Part shown: positions 45,282 to 54,391 of the stretch, piece after piece
Layout of the letters: each line of letters starts with the position of its first letter
How positions within the stretch are numbered: the first letter of the stretch is position 1
NCBI GenBank assembly: GCA_024919035.1
Contig: CP103442.1
Location: 558,001 to 622,000 of the forward strand
Reading direction: 5' to 3'
Origin: Methylophilaceae bacterium LSUCC0401
GTDB taxonomy: Bacteria; Pseudomonadota; Gammaproteobacteria; Burkholderiales; Methylophilaceae
Length of the DNA stretch: 64,000 nt
Made by a program: the position numbers and the translations under genes
The notes under the pieces: generated by a model
What the model was told of the DNA's origin: nothing
Database searches by the model: none
Seen by the model: only the letters and a program-made list of their open reading frames with translations

Positions 45282-46221
45282 GTTAAAAAAAGATAGCGAT
45301 GTTAAAGATCAAGCTCTAGATATCTTATTAAAAAGTGTTTTTATTGAAAATAGAAAAACTCGTCGCTGGAGTATCTTTTTTAAGATACTTACTTTTCTTT
45401 ATCTGTTTATTTTATTGTTAATCTTCGTATCAAAACCTTCCGATCAAGTCATAGCCACAGGAGAATTTACAGCTTTAGTTAAGCTCAACGGTATCATTTC
45501 AGCAGAATCTGAAATTAATGCAGATGATGCGATCAAAAGTATCCAAAAGGCAATGAAGCATGAGGGTACCAAAGGGGTAATCATAAATATCAACAGCCCA
45601 GGGGGGAGTCCCGTTCAGTCAGCAATGATTAATGATGAAATTAAACGGCTTAAACTTATTTATCCGGAAAAGCCGGTTAAGGTAGTTGTTGGAGATATTT
45701 GTGCCTCCGGAGGATACTATATTGCTGTTGCGGGCGATGAAATTTATGCCAATAAATCAAGTATCGTTGGCTCAATTGGAGTATTAATGAATGGTTTTGG
45801 CTTTGAGAGGGCCATAGAAAAACTTGGGATCGAGAGAAGACTGATGACTGCCGGTACCAATAAAGGGATTTTAGATCCATTTCAGCCAATAAACCCCAAA
45901 CAACAACAGCATGTTCAAGCGCTTTTAAATGAGGTTCATGAGGAATTTATAAATGTGGTAAAAGAGGGAAGAGGAAGTCGTTTGAGCCAGGATGATCAAA
46001 TCTTTTCTGGATTGTTTTGGAATGGAGAGTCTGCTTTAAGGTTGGGGTTAATTGATGGGTTTGGGACTGTCGCATCGGTTGCGAGGGATGTAATTGGGTA
46101 CGAAAAAGTGGTTGATTTCACAACGTATGAAACCTTTGCTGATCGTTTTGCAAAAAAACTTGGCGCTGGCGTGGGTAGCATCCTAAAGCTCGAGTTAATT
46201 AATAAATATAATATAAATTAA
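45271..46221 (+). CDS. Signal peptide peptidase SppA-like protease (S49 family)
   Basis: The 316-residue membrane protease has one transmembrane anchor (about residues 34-53) and the S49 catalytic pair S146 (DICASGGYY) and K198 (AGTNKGILDPF). It is the short 36-kDa type with a single S49 domain. It likely degrades cleaved signal peptides or membrane proteins. It ends 4 bases before convergent pgi. Confidence 0.93.
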   Translation: MAVKLKKDSDVKDQALDILLKSVFIENRKTRRWSIFFKILTFLYLFILLLIFVSKPSDQVIATGEFTALVKLNGIISAESEINADDAIKSIQKAMKHEGTKGVIININSPGGSPVQSAMINDEIKRLKLIYPEKPVKVVVGDICASGGYYIAVAGDEIYANKSSIVGSIGVLMNGFGFERAIEKLGIERRLMTAGTNKGILDPFQPINPKQQQHVQALLNEVHEEFINVVKEGRGSRLSQDDQIFSGLFWNGESALRLGLIDGFGTVASVARDVIGYEKVVDFTTYETFADRFAKKLGAGVGSILKLELINKYNIN

Positions 46222-46225
46222 TAAC

Positions 46226-47878
46226 TTAACAATTTTTTTTAATGTAATCTATTAAGTTATTTGTGGATCCATCAAAGCAACTTGAGGTTCTTTCACCCTT
46301 GATCTTAGGCAGCACTAAGCGAGCAATTTGTTTTCCATACTCAACGCCCCATTGATCAAATGAATTTATATTCCAGATAATTCCTTGTACAAAAATTTTA
46401 TGCTCATATAGTGCAATTAATCGACCTAGATTTATTGGGGTTAGTTTTTCAAATAAGATGGTATTGCTTGGTCTATTACCTTCAAACGAGCAGTGAGGTA
46501 ATAGGGATTCTATTTCATCATCACTCAACCCTGTATTGAGTAACTCTGCTCTTGCTTCGTCAATTGATTTACCCATCATAAGCGATTGAGACTGAGCGAT
46601 GAGGTTAGACATTAGAATTTTATGATGAGTATTTTTTTGTTCTCCCAGGTCATAATGCGATTTGATGGGCATTATAAAGTCACATGGAACAAATTGTGTT
46701 CCTTGATGAATTAGTTGATAAAAAGCGTGCTGACCATTTGTTCCAGATTCACCCCAGATTACAGGCCCTGTTTCTACACAAACACGATGACCATCACGAT
46801 CAATAAATTTTCCATTACTCTCCATATCAGCTTGTTGAAGGTATGAAGGCAGCAATGAAAGACCTTGATCATAAGGCAATATTGCCTGGGTATTAAATTT
46901 GAAAAAATTAATATACCAAACGCCAATAAGAGCTAATTGGACAGGTATATTTTTTTCAATTGGGGCATTTAAAAAATGTTGGTCCATTTCATACGCTCCA
47001 TGATGAAGCTGTTTGAAATTATCAAAGCCCAGATAAATGGCAATTGATAAACCTATTGCTGACCATAAAGAGTAGCGACCCCCCACCCAATCCCAAAAAA
47101 TGAACATATTTTTTTCATGAATACCAAACTCCTCAACTTTTTTTAGATTTGTGGAGACAGCAACAAAGTGTTTTGCCACCTCTTGATTGTTTTTCGCGTG
47201 TGATAAAAACCAATGCCTTGCAGAAAATGCATTAGTCATAGTCTCTTGGGTGGTAAAGGTTTTTGAAGCAACAATAAATAAGGTAGTTTCTGGATCACAT
47301 TGTTCAAGTGTTAATGAAAGATCAGCAGCGTCAACATTTGATACAAAATGGATATTCAGGTCTTTATGAGCATAGGGTTTAAGCGCTTTACACACCATAG
47401 CTGGTCCAAGATCAGACCCACCAATACCGATATTTACAATTGTATTAATCTTTTTACCGGTATAGCCTTTCCATGTCCCATTGTTGATAGATTCACTAAA
47501 AGATTTAACTTGCTCTAATGTTTTCTTGATTTCTGGTTTAACATCAAGACCATCAACGATAATGGGTTGTTCATCTTGGGATCGAAGGGCGGTATGTAAT
47601 ACTGCTCGATTTTCAGTATTGTTGATTTTTTCACCACTAAACTGTTTCTTTTTCCAGTCATCGATTTTCACTTTGCCTGCGAGGTCATTCAATAGTTTGG
47701 AGGTTGTTTTGGTTATTCTATTCTTAGAAAAATCAACTAAGAAATCATCCAAATTCAAGTGAAAGTTATTGAAGCGATCTTTATCATCATCAAATAAATC
47801 TCGCATTTCAGTGTTTTTTATTTCATTGTAGTGTTTTTCAAGCGCTTTCCATTCGGCGGAATCAGTAATCTTTGTCAT
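46226..47878 (-). CDS. pgi: Glucose-6-phosphate isomerase
   Basis: It interconverts glucose 6-phosphate and fructose 6-phosphate. The 550 residues have the signatures VNIGIGGSDLGPAM, VASKTFTTQETM and the C-terminal NSFDQWGVEYGKQIA. In an RuMP methylotroph it links fructose 6-phosphate from phi to glucose 6-phosphate for oxidative reactions. It is transcribed alone, convergent to the S49 gene. Confidence 0.98.
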   Translation of the reverse strand: MTKITDSAEWKALEKHYNEIKNTEMRDLFDDDKDRFNNFHLNLDDFLVDFSKNRITKTTSKLLNDLAGKVKIDDWKKKQFSGEKINNTENRAVLHTALRSQDEQPIIVDGLDVKPEIKKTLEQVKSFSESINNGTWKGYTGKKINTIVNIGIGGSDLGPAMVCKALKPYAHKDLNIHFVSNVDAADLSLTLEQCDPETTLFIVASKTFTTQETMTNAFSARHWFLSHAKNNQEVAKHFVAVSTNLKKVEEFGIHEKNMFIFWDWVGGRYSLWSAIGLSIAIYLGFDNFKQLHHGAYEMDQHFLNAPIEKNIPVQLALIGVWYINFFKFNTQAILPYDQGLSLLPSYLQQADMESNGKFIDRDGHRVCVETGPVIWGESGTNGQHAFYQLIHQGTQFVPCDFIMPIKSHYDLGEQKNTHHKILMSNLIAQSQSLMMGKSIDEARAELLNTGLSDDEIESLLPHCSFEGNRPSNTILFEKLTPINLGRLIALYEHKIFVQGIIWNINSFDQWGVEYGKQIARLVLPKIKGERTSSCFDGSTNNLIDYIKKNC

Positions 47879-47935
47879 TTATGTTATTTATTCGATGTGG
47901 GTAATAAGAATGGCATTATTATATCAAAAATAAAT

Positions 47936-49012
47936 TTAATTTTTAGAAACTTGTTCAGAAATCGCCCAAGAAACATGCTCTTTAATCAACTCAGATGGGT
48001 CATTTTCTCTTTGTTTAAGACAGATAATAATTTGAGGACTATACTGAGCATTGCCGAGTGCGATGGCTACGTTACTGATCCATTTTTCATAACCAATTCT
48101 TCTAATCGCACTGCCATTAAAATAATCATTAAATGTATCACGATCCAAATTAAAGCAATCTGTAAGGGAAATTTTATTTAATTTATGTCTCACAAAAAAA
48201 TCAATTTCGGAACTTGTTTTTGCAAATTTATTCCAGGGACAAATAATTTGACAGTCATCACATCCATAAATACGATTACCCATTTTTTGCCTAAATTCAA
48301 GTGGAATTGGCCCTTTATGTTCTATTGTCCAATAAGAAATGCATTTGGTCGCATTTAGATGATATGGCTCTTCAATGGCGCCTGTTGGACAAATATCTAT
48401 ACAAGCTTTACAAGAGCCACAATGATTTTTTGATTTAATGTGATTCGCTATCAATGGAAGGTTTGTGTAAATTTCACCTAAAAAAAACCAAGACCCATTT
48501 TTTTTATTTAACAACAGCGTATTTTTTCCTCGCCAACCTAGTCCTGCCTTTTCTGCAATTTCAATCTCCGGACTTGGCGCAGAGTCGGTTATTACTCGGT
48601 ATTCAAAAGTAATATTATCTTTCAATAAAATCTTTTCCATAGCAGCAGCAAATTTTTTTAATTTTTGCTTGAGTGTTTTATGATAATCACGACCCATTGC
48701 ATAACGGGCAATGTAGGCTTGATCTTTTTTATTTAAAAGCTCTATTAGATTTTCATTTAAGGGCAGGTAGTCAATTCGAGTGCTAATAATACTTTGTGTG
48801 CCATGTAAGATATTGTTTGGGTCAAATTTAATCTGTTGGTGATCTTTTAAGTAAGACATTGAGCCATGATTATTTTTTTCAATCCATTTTGAGTATAAGT
48901 CTTGATTTTGATTAATTTCAATATCCGAAATACCCACATCGTTAAAACCAATTTCTTTTCCAATGAGTACAACTTTTTTTGAAAAATCGTGCCAATATGT
49001 CTTATCTAACAT
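47936..49012 (-). CDS. queG: Epoxyqueuosine reductase
   Basis: It performs the last step of queuosine formation in tRNA, using cobalamin and two [4Fe-4S] clusters. I start at the ATG at 49012 (MLDKTYWHDFSKK), giving 358 residues; an upstream ATG would run into tsaE on the other strand. Two cluster-binding sets are seen: CGSCKACIDICPTGA, and CDDCQIICPWN. It is divergent from tsaE with 26 bases between starts. Confidence 0.95.
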   Translation of the reverse strand: MLDKTYWHDFSKKVVLIGKEIGFNDVGISDIEINQNQDLYSKWIEKNNHGSMSYLKDHQQIKFDPNNILHGTQSIISTRIDYLPLNENLIELLNKKDQAYIARYAMGRDYHKTLKQKLKKFAAAMEKILLKDNITFEYRVITDSAPSPEIEIAEKAGLGWRGKNTLLLNKKNGSWFFLGEIYTNLPLIANHIKSKNHCGSCKACIDICPTGAIEEPYHLNATKCISYWTIEHKGPIPLEFRQKMGNRIYGCDDCQIICPWNKFAKTSSEIDFFVRHKLNKISLTDCFNLDRDTFNDYFNGSAIRRIGYEKWISNVAIALGNAQYSPQIIICLKQRENDPSELIKEHVSWAISEQVSKN

Positions 49013-49038
49013 GAAAAAAAATAATACACTTATTTGTA

Positions 49039-49482
49039 ATGAATCATACACATCATATCTGTAAAAATGAGGAAGATACAAAGAAATTAGCAATTGTATT
49101 AGCGGGTTTACTTAATGCTAATATGATTATTTTTTTACAAGGAGACCTTGGCGCTGGTAAAACAACTCTGGTACGTTTTATTCTTCAGGCGCTTGGTTAT
49201 AAAGAAAAGGTTAAAAGTCCAACTTACAATCTTGTAGAAATTCATGAAATAGGTGGCATGAAGTTAAATCATTTTGATCTCTATCGGTTTGGAAGTCCTG
49301 AAGAATGGTTCAGTGGAGGGTTTGATGAGTATTTATCCTCTGAAAAAACCATCACTCTGATTGAATGGCCTGAAAAAATCAGAGGGGTGAAAATTAATCC
49401 TGATATCCATATACAGATCAAAACAAATGATCAGGGCGAGCGTATTATTGATATTCAATCTAAGCTTGTTATTCCAACATGA
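49039..49482 (+). CDS. tsaE: tRNA threonylcarbamoyladenosine biosynthesis protein TsaE
   Basis: TsaE is the ATPase component of t6A synthesis on ANN-decoding tRNAs. The 147 residues have Walker A GDLGAGKT (35-42), the Thr-Tyr motif SPTYNLVEIHE and HFDLYRFGSPEEW. It overlaps amiC by 4 bases, a conserved pairing. Confidence 0.96.
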   Translation: MNHTHHICKNEEDTKKLAIVLAGLLNANMIIFLQGDLGAGKTTLVRFILQALGYKEKVKSPTYNLVEIHEIGGMKLNHFDLYRFGSPEEWFSGGFDEYLSSEKTITLIEWPEKIRGVKINPDIHIQIKTNDQGERIIDIQSKLVIPT

Positions 49483-50756
49483 TTAAATTCAATTACATCT
49501 GGTTTTTTATTGGTTTGTTTTTTTACGCTAATGTGTCGGCAGATATGCAAACACGTGTATGGCCTTCAGATGAATATACGCGTCTAACCATTGAATCAAA
49601 TAATTATTTAAAAAATGATCAAGCGATCTTAAAAAATCCTGATCGAGTAGTAATTGACTTAAAAGATACTATTATAAACAATAACTTAAGAGAGCTTTCT
49701 AATAATAATTTTAATAAAAATACATCTATATCTGGCATTAGAGTAGGTCAATTTGATCCCAAAACAGTAAGAATCGTGATTGATTTAAGGCAAGAATCAA
49801 AAATAAAAATTTTTAGTTTAAAACCGATTCAGTCCTATGGTCATCGCTTGGTTGTAGATGTTTATCATGAGGAGGATGAGATAGCTCATTTGTTAAAACA
49901 GCTGCAAAATAAGCCGTCTAATATTGATAATATCGAAGAAAAACCAATAATTGCAGACACTAAGCCCGAGGTGTTTGACCAAAAAGATCAGCAGGAACCT
50001 TTATTAGATAACAAGCAACAGTCCTCATCCACTCAGCTACAAAAAATTATTGTAGCAATTGATGCAGGCCATGGCGGAGAGGACCCAGGTGCAAGAGGGT
50101 CTGCTGGAACAAAAGAAAAGGACATCACTTTAGAAATTTCTAAGAAATTAAAACAAGCAATTGACAAAGAACCTAACATGCAAGGCGTACTTATTCGTGA
50201 TGGAGACTATTTTATACCATTGGCTAAACGCGTTGCGAAAGCACGAAAACTTCAGGCTGATTTATTCATATCAATTCACGCCGATGCATTTACCAAAAAA
50301 TCGGTGAAAGGCTCCTCTGTATTCGCTCTTTCAGATAGAGGTGCCTCCAGTGCCTTTGCTAAATTTATTGCAAATAAAGAAAATGAGTCTGATCTTGTGG
50401 GCGGTATCAGTATCGATGACAAGCATCCCGTTCTGGCACAAACCTTATTAGATCTTTCTCAAAGCGCAACTATTAATGATTCTATGAAACTTGGACGTTA
50501 TGTTTTGGATGAGGTGGGACAGGTAAATACTCTGCATAAGAAATATGTTGAACAAGCAGGTTTTGCGGTACTAAAAGCACCTGACATCCCCTCAATTTTG
50601 GTTGAAACAGCGTTTATAAGTAATCCAAAAGAAGAAAAAAGCCTCAAATCCGAGAGCTTTCAAATCAAAATTGCCGAAAGCGTAGTCAAAGGGATTAAAC
50701 TTTATCTCAAAACGGGTGCCAATTTAGCTTTTTTTAGCGATGATGTAGGGCTATGA
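49479..50756 (+). CDS. amiC: N-acetylmuramoyl-L-alanine amidase (AmiC type)
   Basis: It cleaves peptidoglycan side chains during cell division. The 425 residues have a signal peptide (about 1-21), an AMIN domain (about 24-130), a linker and an Amidase_3 domain with zinc-site motifs DAGHGGEDPGARG (H198), SIHADAF and the catalytic glutamate in SILVETAFISNPKEE. The AMIN domain targets it to the septum. It overlaps miaA by 4 bases. Confidence 0.95.
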   Translation: MIKFNYIWFFIGLFFYANVSADMQTRVWPSDEYTRLTIESNNYLKNDQAILKNPDRVVIDLKDTIINNNLRELSNNNFNKNTSISGIRVGQFDPKTVRIVIDLRQESKIKIFSLKPIQSYGHRLVVDVYHEEDEIAHLLKQLQNKPSNIDNIEEKPIIADTKPEVFDQKDQQEPLLDNKQQSSSTQLQKIIVAIDAGHGGEDPGARGSAGTKEKDITLEISKKLKQAIDKEPNMQGVLIRDGDYFIPLAKRVAKARKLQADLFISIHADAFTKKSVKGSSVFALSDRGASSAFAKFIANKENESDLVGGISIDDKHPVLAQTLLDLSQSATINDSMKLGRYVLDEVGQVNTLHKKYVEQAGFAVLKAPDIPSILVETAFISNPKEEKSLKSESFQIKIAESVVKGIKLYLKTGANLAFFSDDVGL

Positions 50757-51679
50757 AACAGGTTTTTCTGATGGGACCAACAGCATCGGGCAAAACTAAA
50801 TTAGCCATGCAGCTTTGTGACGAATTTCCAGTAAGTCTAATCAGTGTTGACGCAACACAAATATATAAAGACTGTAACATTGGGGCGGCTAAATTGCCCC
50901 AACAGGAACTAGAACGCTATCCACATGCTCTAGTCGACATTATTTCTCCAACTGAGAGCTTTTCGGTTGATGCTTTCATAAACCAATATCAATCAAACCT
51001 TAATAGTATTGAAAATCAAGGCACTATTCCTCTATTGGTGGGAGGTTCGATGATGTATTTCAATGCAATTTTTAATCCGTTAGATAAAATTCCTAAAACA
51101 ACTCCTGAAATCAGAGAGGAGGTCGAAGCATTAATTAGAAAAAATGGATTAGACTGGTTATACGAGCAGGTTAAGAAAAATGACCCTGGCATTAAATTTG
51201 CGACATCTGATAAGCAGAGGATCCAGCGAGCGTATGAAGTTTTTTTAATATCTGGAAAACCATTGACAAGTTTTTATTCGGGGGGCGAAAAGTATAACGA
51301 AAATGATTTAAATTTTTTAAAAATAGCGCTTATTCCAGAAGACAGAAAAAAGTTGCATCAATCTATTTATCAGCGAACTCAAGATATGTTGGATCAGGGA
51401 TTAGTTGATGAGGTAGAGTCTTTAATAAAAAAATATCCTAATTTAAGCTGGGAATCAAATTCAATGCGCTCAATTGGATACCGACAGGTCGGAATGTACC
51501 TTCGTGGTGAAATCAGGTTTGATGAATTATTTGATAAGATTTTATTTGCAACTAGACAACTTGCAAAACGTCAAATCACATGGTTAAGGTCAATGCAAAA
51601 TCTCCTAGTCTTAGATCCTTTCGAAAAAGATATATCAGATCAGTTAAACCAGTCTTTGAAAAATTTTCTTAAAACATAA
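50753..51679 (+). CDS. miaA: tRNA dimethylallyltransferase
   Basis: It prenylates A37 of tRNAs reading UNN codons. The 308 residues carry the P-loop GPTASGKT (8-15), DATQIYKD, and the motif SMRSIGYRQV. Normal length. It lies between amiC and a transporter, the latter starting 3 bases later. Confidence 0.97.
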   Translation: MKQVFLMGPTASGKTKLAMQLCDEFPVSLISVDATQIYKDCNIGAAKLPQQELERYPHALVDIISPTESFSVDAFINQYQSNLNSIENQGTIPLLVGGSMMYFNAIFNPLDKIPKTTPEIREEVEALIRKNGLDWLYEQVKKNDPGIKFATSDKQRIQRAYEVFLISGKPLTSFYSGGEKYNENDLNFLKIALIPEDRKKLHQSIYQRTQDMLDQGLVDEVESLIKKYPNLSWESNSMRSIGYRQVGMYLRGEIRFDELFDKILFATRQLAKRQITWLRSMQNLLVLDPFEKDISDQLNQSLKNFLKT

Positions 51680-51682
51680 CTT

Positions 51683-52570
51683 ATGAGAAATGATGCATTA
51701 ATCGGATTTTTTTGTATTCTATACGGTACGTTTTTTTGGGGACTTGTGTGGTTTCCATTTCGTTTACTCAACTTTGGAGGAATTGAACCGATACAAGGAA
51801 GTGCATTAAGTTTTCTCATCGCTGCAATTCTGGCTCTCCTCTTTATTGTTCCTAAACATTACTCTGAGATTTTTCAAAACTATAAAACATTATGTATCTA
51901 TGCAAGTGTGGGTTGTTTAACCAACATCACTTATGTTCTTGCTGTTGTTTATGGGGAGGTTGTTCGTTCGATGTTGTTATTTTTTATGTCACCTGCGTGG
52001 ACTGTCGTTCTTTGTTTTTTATTACTCCCAGGTGATAAATTTTCAATTAAAGATTCGGTTGTAGCATTGTTATCTTTATTGGGAGGCATTGTAATCTTGT
52101 TTGATTCATCTTTATTTAATTTTAATTTTGGAGTGAGTGACCTTTATGCGCTCGTTGCTGGAATTGGTTTTGCCTGGACCAATGTATTAGCCAGAAAATA
52201 CAATCACCTTTCATTTCAAGTCAAATCTTTCTCTATCTGGTTTGGTGTATCTCTAGGGGCATTTTTTTTATTATTTATACTCAAAAGCTTTCCAAGTATT
52301 GCGAATATTTCTAATTCATACAATTTATTTCTTATTTTATCGATTGGATCAATGTTATTTATTTCGACCCTGATTATTCAGTTTGGTCTTCCAAGAATAC
52401 ATCCTGTTTTAGCAAGTCCAATTTTTTTATTTGAAATTATCATTGCGGCGTTCTCCTCATACTTTTTGGCGAATGAGTTGTTATCGATTAAAGATTTTAT
52501 TGGTGGAGTGTTAATCATAGCTGCCATTTTTCTTTCAGCTAGACATCAATCCCATAAAGACACCCTCTAG
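51683..52570 (+). CDS. EamA/DMT-family membrane transporter
   Basis: The 295-residue protein has about ten transmembrane helices in two EamA repeats (PFRLLNFGGIEPIQG near the first, and IHPVLASPIFLFEIIIAAFSSY in the second). Family members export amino acids or metabolites, but I cannot name the substrate. Its 3' end overlaps the convergent TPR-glycosyltransferase gene by 36 bases. Confidence 0.88.
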   Translation: MRNDALIGFFCILYGTFFWGLVWFPFRLLNFGGIEPIQGSALSFLIAAILALLFIVPKHYSEIFQNYKTLCIYASVGCLTNITYVLAVVYGEVVRSMLLFFMSPAWTVVLCFLLLPGDKFSIKDSVVALLSLLGGIVILFDSSLFNFNFGVSDLYALVAGIGFAWTNVLARKYNHLSFQVKSFSIWFGVSLGAFFLLFILKSFPSIANISNSYNLFLILSIGSMLFISTLIIQFGLPRIHPVLASPIFLFEIIIAAFSSYFLANELLSIKDFIGGVLIIAAIFLSARHQSHKDTL

Positions 52571-54391
52571 TTGATTACAAAAACTCTTCGGATTAAATAA
52601 CTTATGTTTATTCTGATTGATTGTATTTTCAATAATCTTTAATTCATGTGGATTGTTGTAAAAATTAATAGCCTTGTCTATATATTCTTTTTGATTATTC
52701 GCTACCAATTCTTCATGGCAACCTACAGCCTTCAGTAGGCTCCCAGCAACCCTTGATTGCATGGACTCACCCTCCATTGTCAAAGTTGGCTTATTTTGAT
52801 AGATGGCATCGGCAACTGTTGTGTGTGCATTATATGGGTAACAATCGAGAAATAAATCAACATGACTTAGTCGACCCATATGCTCACTGATGGATGTATA
52901 TTCAGCAAATATTACGCGCTCAGATTGAATGTGATTTTCATGCAAATAGATCCTTATATTATTTACCGCAACCTGATTATTTACGAGTAACCACAGGACT
53001 GAATTTTGACATTTTTTTAATATCTCAATCCAGGTATCGAAAATATTTTTTGTGATTTTTAAGTTTTGATTAAAGCATCCCCAAATAAATTGATTTTCAG
53101 GAGGGTTAAATTTTTTTTTGTCCGTTTGAATTAAGGGTCTTTGTCTATTGTTAGGTTGATAGGTGGGTTCAAGGAAGATTACCTCCTCAGTGAAATATTT
53201 TTCATTACCTTGTGGAATTATATGCCGATCTGCAAGTACAAAGTCACAAAGAGACTTTTTATTATGACTACCAAGTGTGCTGGGATACCCAAGCCAATTT
53301 ATTTGAATGGGTGCGGGGTGGTATGCCAAAATTGTTGAGCGACTATTTTTAGTAAAGCCTGATAAGTCAATTAGAATATCAATGTGATTTGTTGTGATTA
53401 GGTCAATTAAACATTTATCTGATAATTCATAGGTGTTGATAAAATTATATGGAAGCGAAGAAAATTTTTTATACTCTTCTGTTTTTTCTTCAATCCCATT
53501 ATATAAAAGGCTAATTTCAAATTTATCTTTATCATGATGAGTTAGGCAGTCATAAACCAAATGATATAAGGGGTGTTGACGAAAATCAGCAGACATGTAG
53601 GCAACTTTTATCTTTCCCTTCCTTACTGAATGTTTTTCTATACTTTTTTGAGATAACCTTATTCTTTTGTTCCATTGATTGGCTATTTTTAAATATTGTT
53701 CATTTGTGATCCCGGGAAGGCTAAGCATCGGGAAGGGTGGAAAAGAAAAGTTAATCGGTTGATGGTGTAATCTTTCATAAACCTTATCCATTAGGTTATC
53801 AAAGCCATTCCAATCATTAAGTTTTTGATTTAAATGAATGAGCTGAATGAGCGCATTGTCATTTGGTTTTAAATCGTAAGACTTTTCAAAGCATCTTTTA
53901 GCTTCATCTAAATTATTGATTTTTTGGTATGTATTACCCAAGTTATTGAAAAGATCCTCATCATTCATGCCCCCAGCCTTGATGGCTAATAAGTAATACT
54001 GAATGGCATCCTCAAACCGAAGAATGTCTTGTAACACATTCGCATAATTATAGAGATATTGCCAATTGGATTGGTCAAAATCAATTAGTTCCTCAAAATA
54101 AAGGAGAGACTGCTTGTAGTCTCTTTTAGCATGATATTCATTTCCAAGATTATTTAAACAGAAAGTAATGGATTGAATAATCTGAGGGTTGTCTCTAAAA
54201 ATATGATGAACCCGTCTAAAATAACCTAAAGCTTCCTCAAAGTTTCCTGCCAAAGCATAAAAATTTCCCAATTCAGTTTGTATTGATAGGTCTCTTGGGT
54301 TCTTATGCAATTCTTTTTTTAAAAGGATGATAGCCTGACTGTAATTTTCTTCATTCTCAAGAATCTGAATCTGATTTTTTAAATCACACAT
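52535..54391 (-). CDS. TPR protein with O-GlcNAc-transferase-like (GT41) domain
   Basis: The 618-residue protein has an N-terminal TPR array (about residues 10-200: repeats such as NPRDLSIQTELGNFYALAGN and LFNNLGNTYQKINNLDEAKR) followed by a GT41 catalytic region. Hallmarks of the latter are VAYMSADFRQHPLYHLVY, DLSGFTKNSR, PAPIQINWLGYPST, FNQNLKI and the sugar-nucleotide segment NAHTTVADAIYQNKP...SRVAGSLLKAVG, which line up with eukaryotic OGT and plant SPY as I recall them. It would transfer a sugar to Ser or Thr of proteins. No flagellin or pilin target is nearby. It is last in the long minus-strand series. Confidence 0.88.
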   Translation of the reverse strand: MCDLKNQIQILENEENYSQAIILLKKELHKNPRDLSIQTELGNFYALAGNFEEALGYFRRVHHIFRDNPQIIQSITFCLNNLGNEYHAKRDYKQSLLYFEELIDFDQSNWQYLYNYANVLQDILRFEDAIQYYLLAIKAGGMNDEDLFNNLGNTYQKINNLDEAKRCFEKSYDLKPNDNALIQLIHLNQKLNDWNGFDNLMDKVYERLHHQPINFSFPPFPMLSLPGITNEQYLKIANQWNKRIRLSQKSIEKHSVRKGKIKVAYMSADFRQHPLYHLVYDCLTHHDKDKFEISLLYNGIEEKTEEYKKFSSLPYNFINTYELSDKCLIDLITTNHIDILIDLSGFTKNSRSTILAYHPAPIQINWLGYPSTLGSHNKKSLCDFVLADRHIIPQGNEKYFTEEVIFLEPTYQPNNRQRPLIQTDKKKFNPPENQFIWGCFNQNLKITKNIFDTWIEILKKCQNSVLWLLVNNQVAVNNIRIYLHENHIQSERVIFAEYTSISEHMGRLSHVDLFLDCYPYNAHTTVADAIYQNKPTLTMEGESMQSRVAGSLLKAVGCHEELVANNQKEYIDKAINFYNNPHELKIIENTINQNKHKLFNPKSFCNQLEGVFMGLMSS

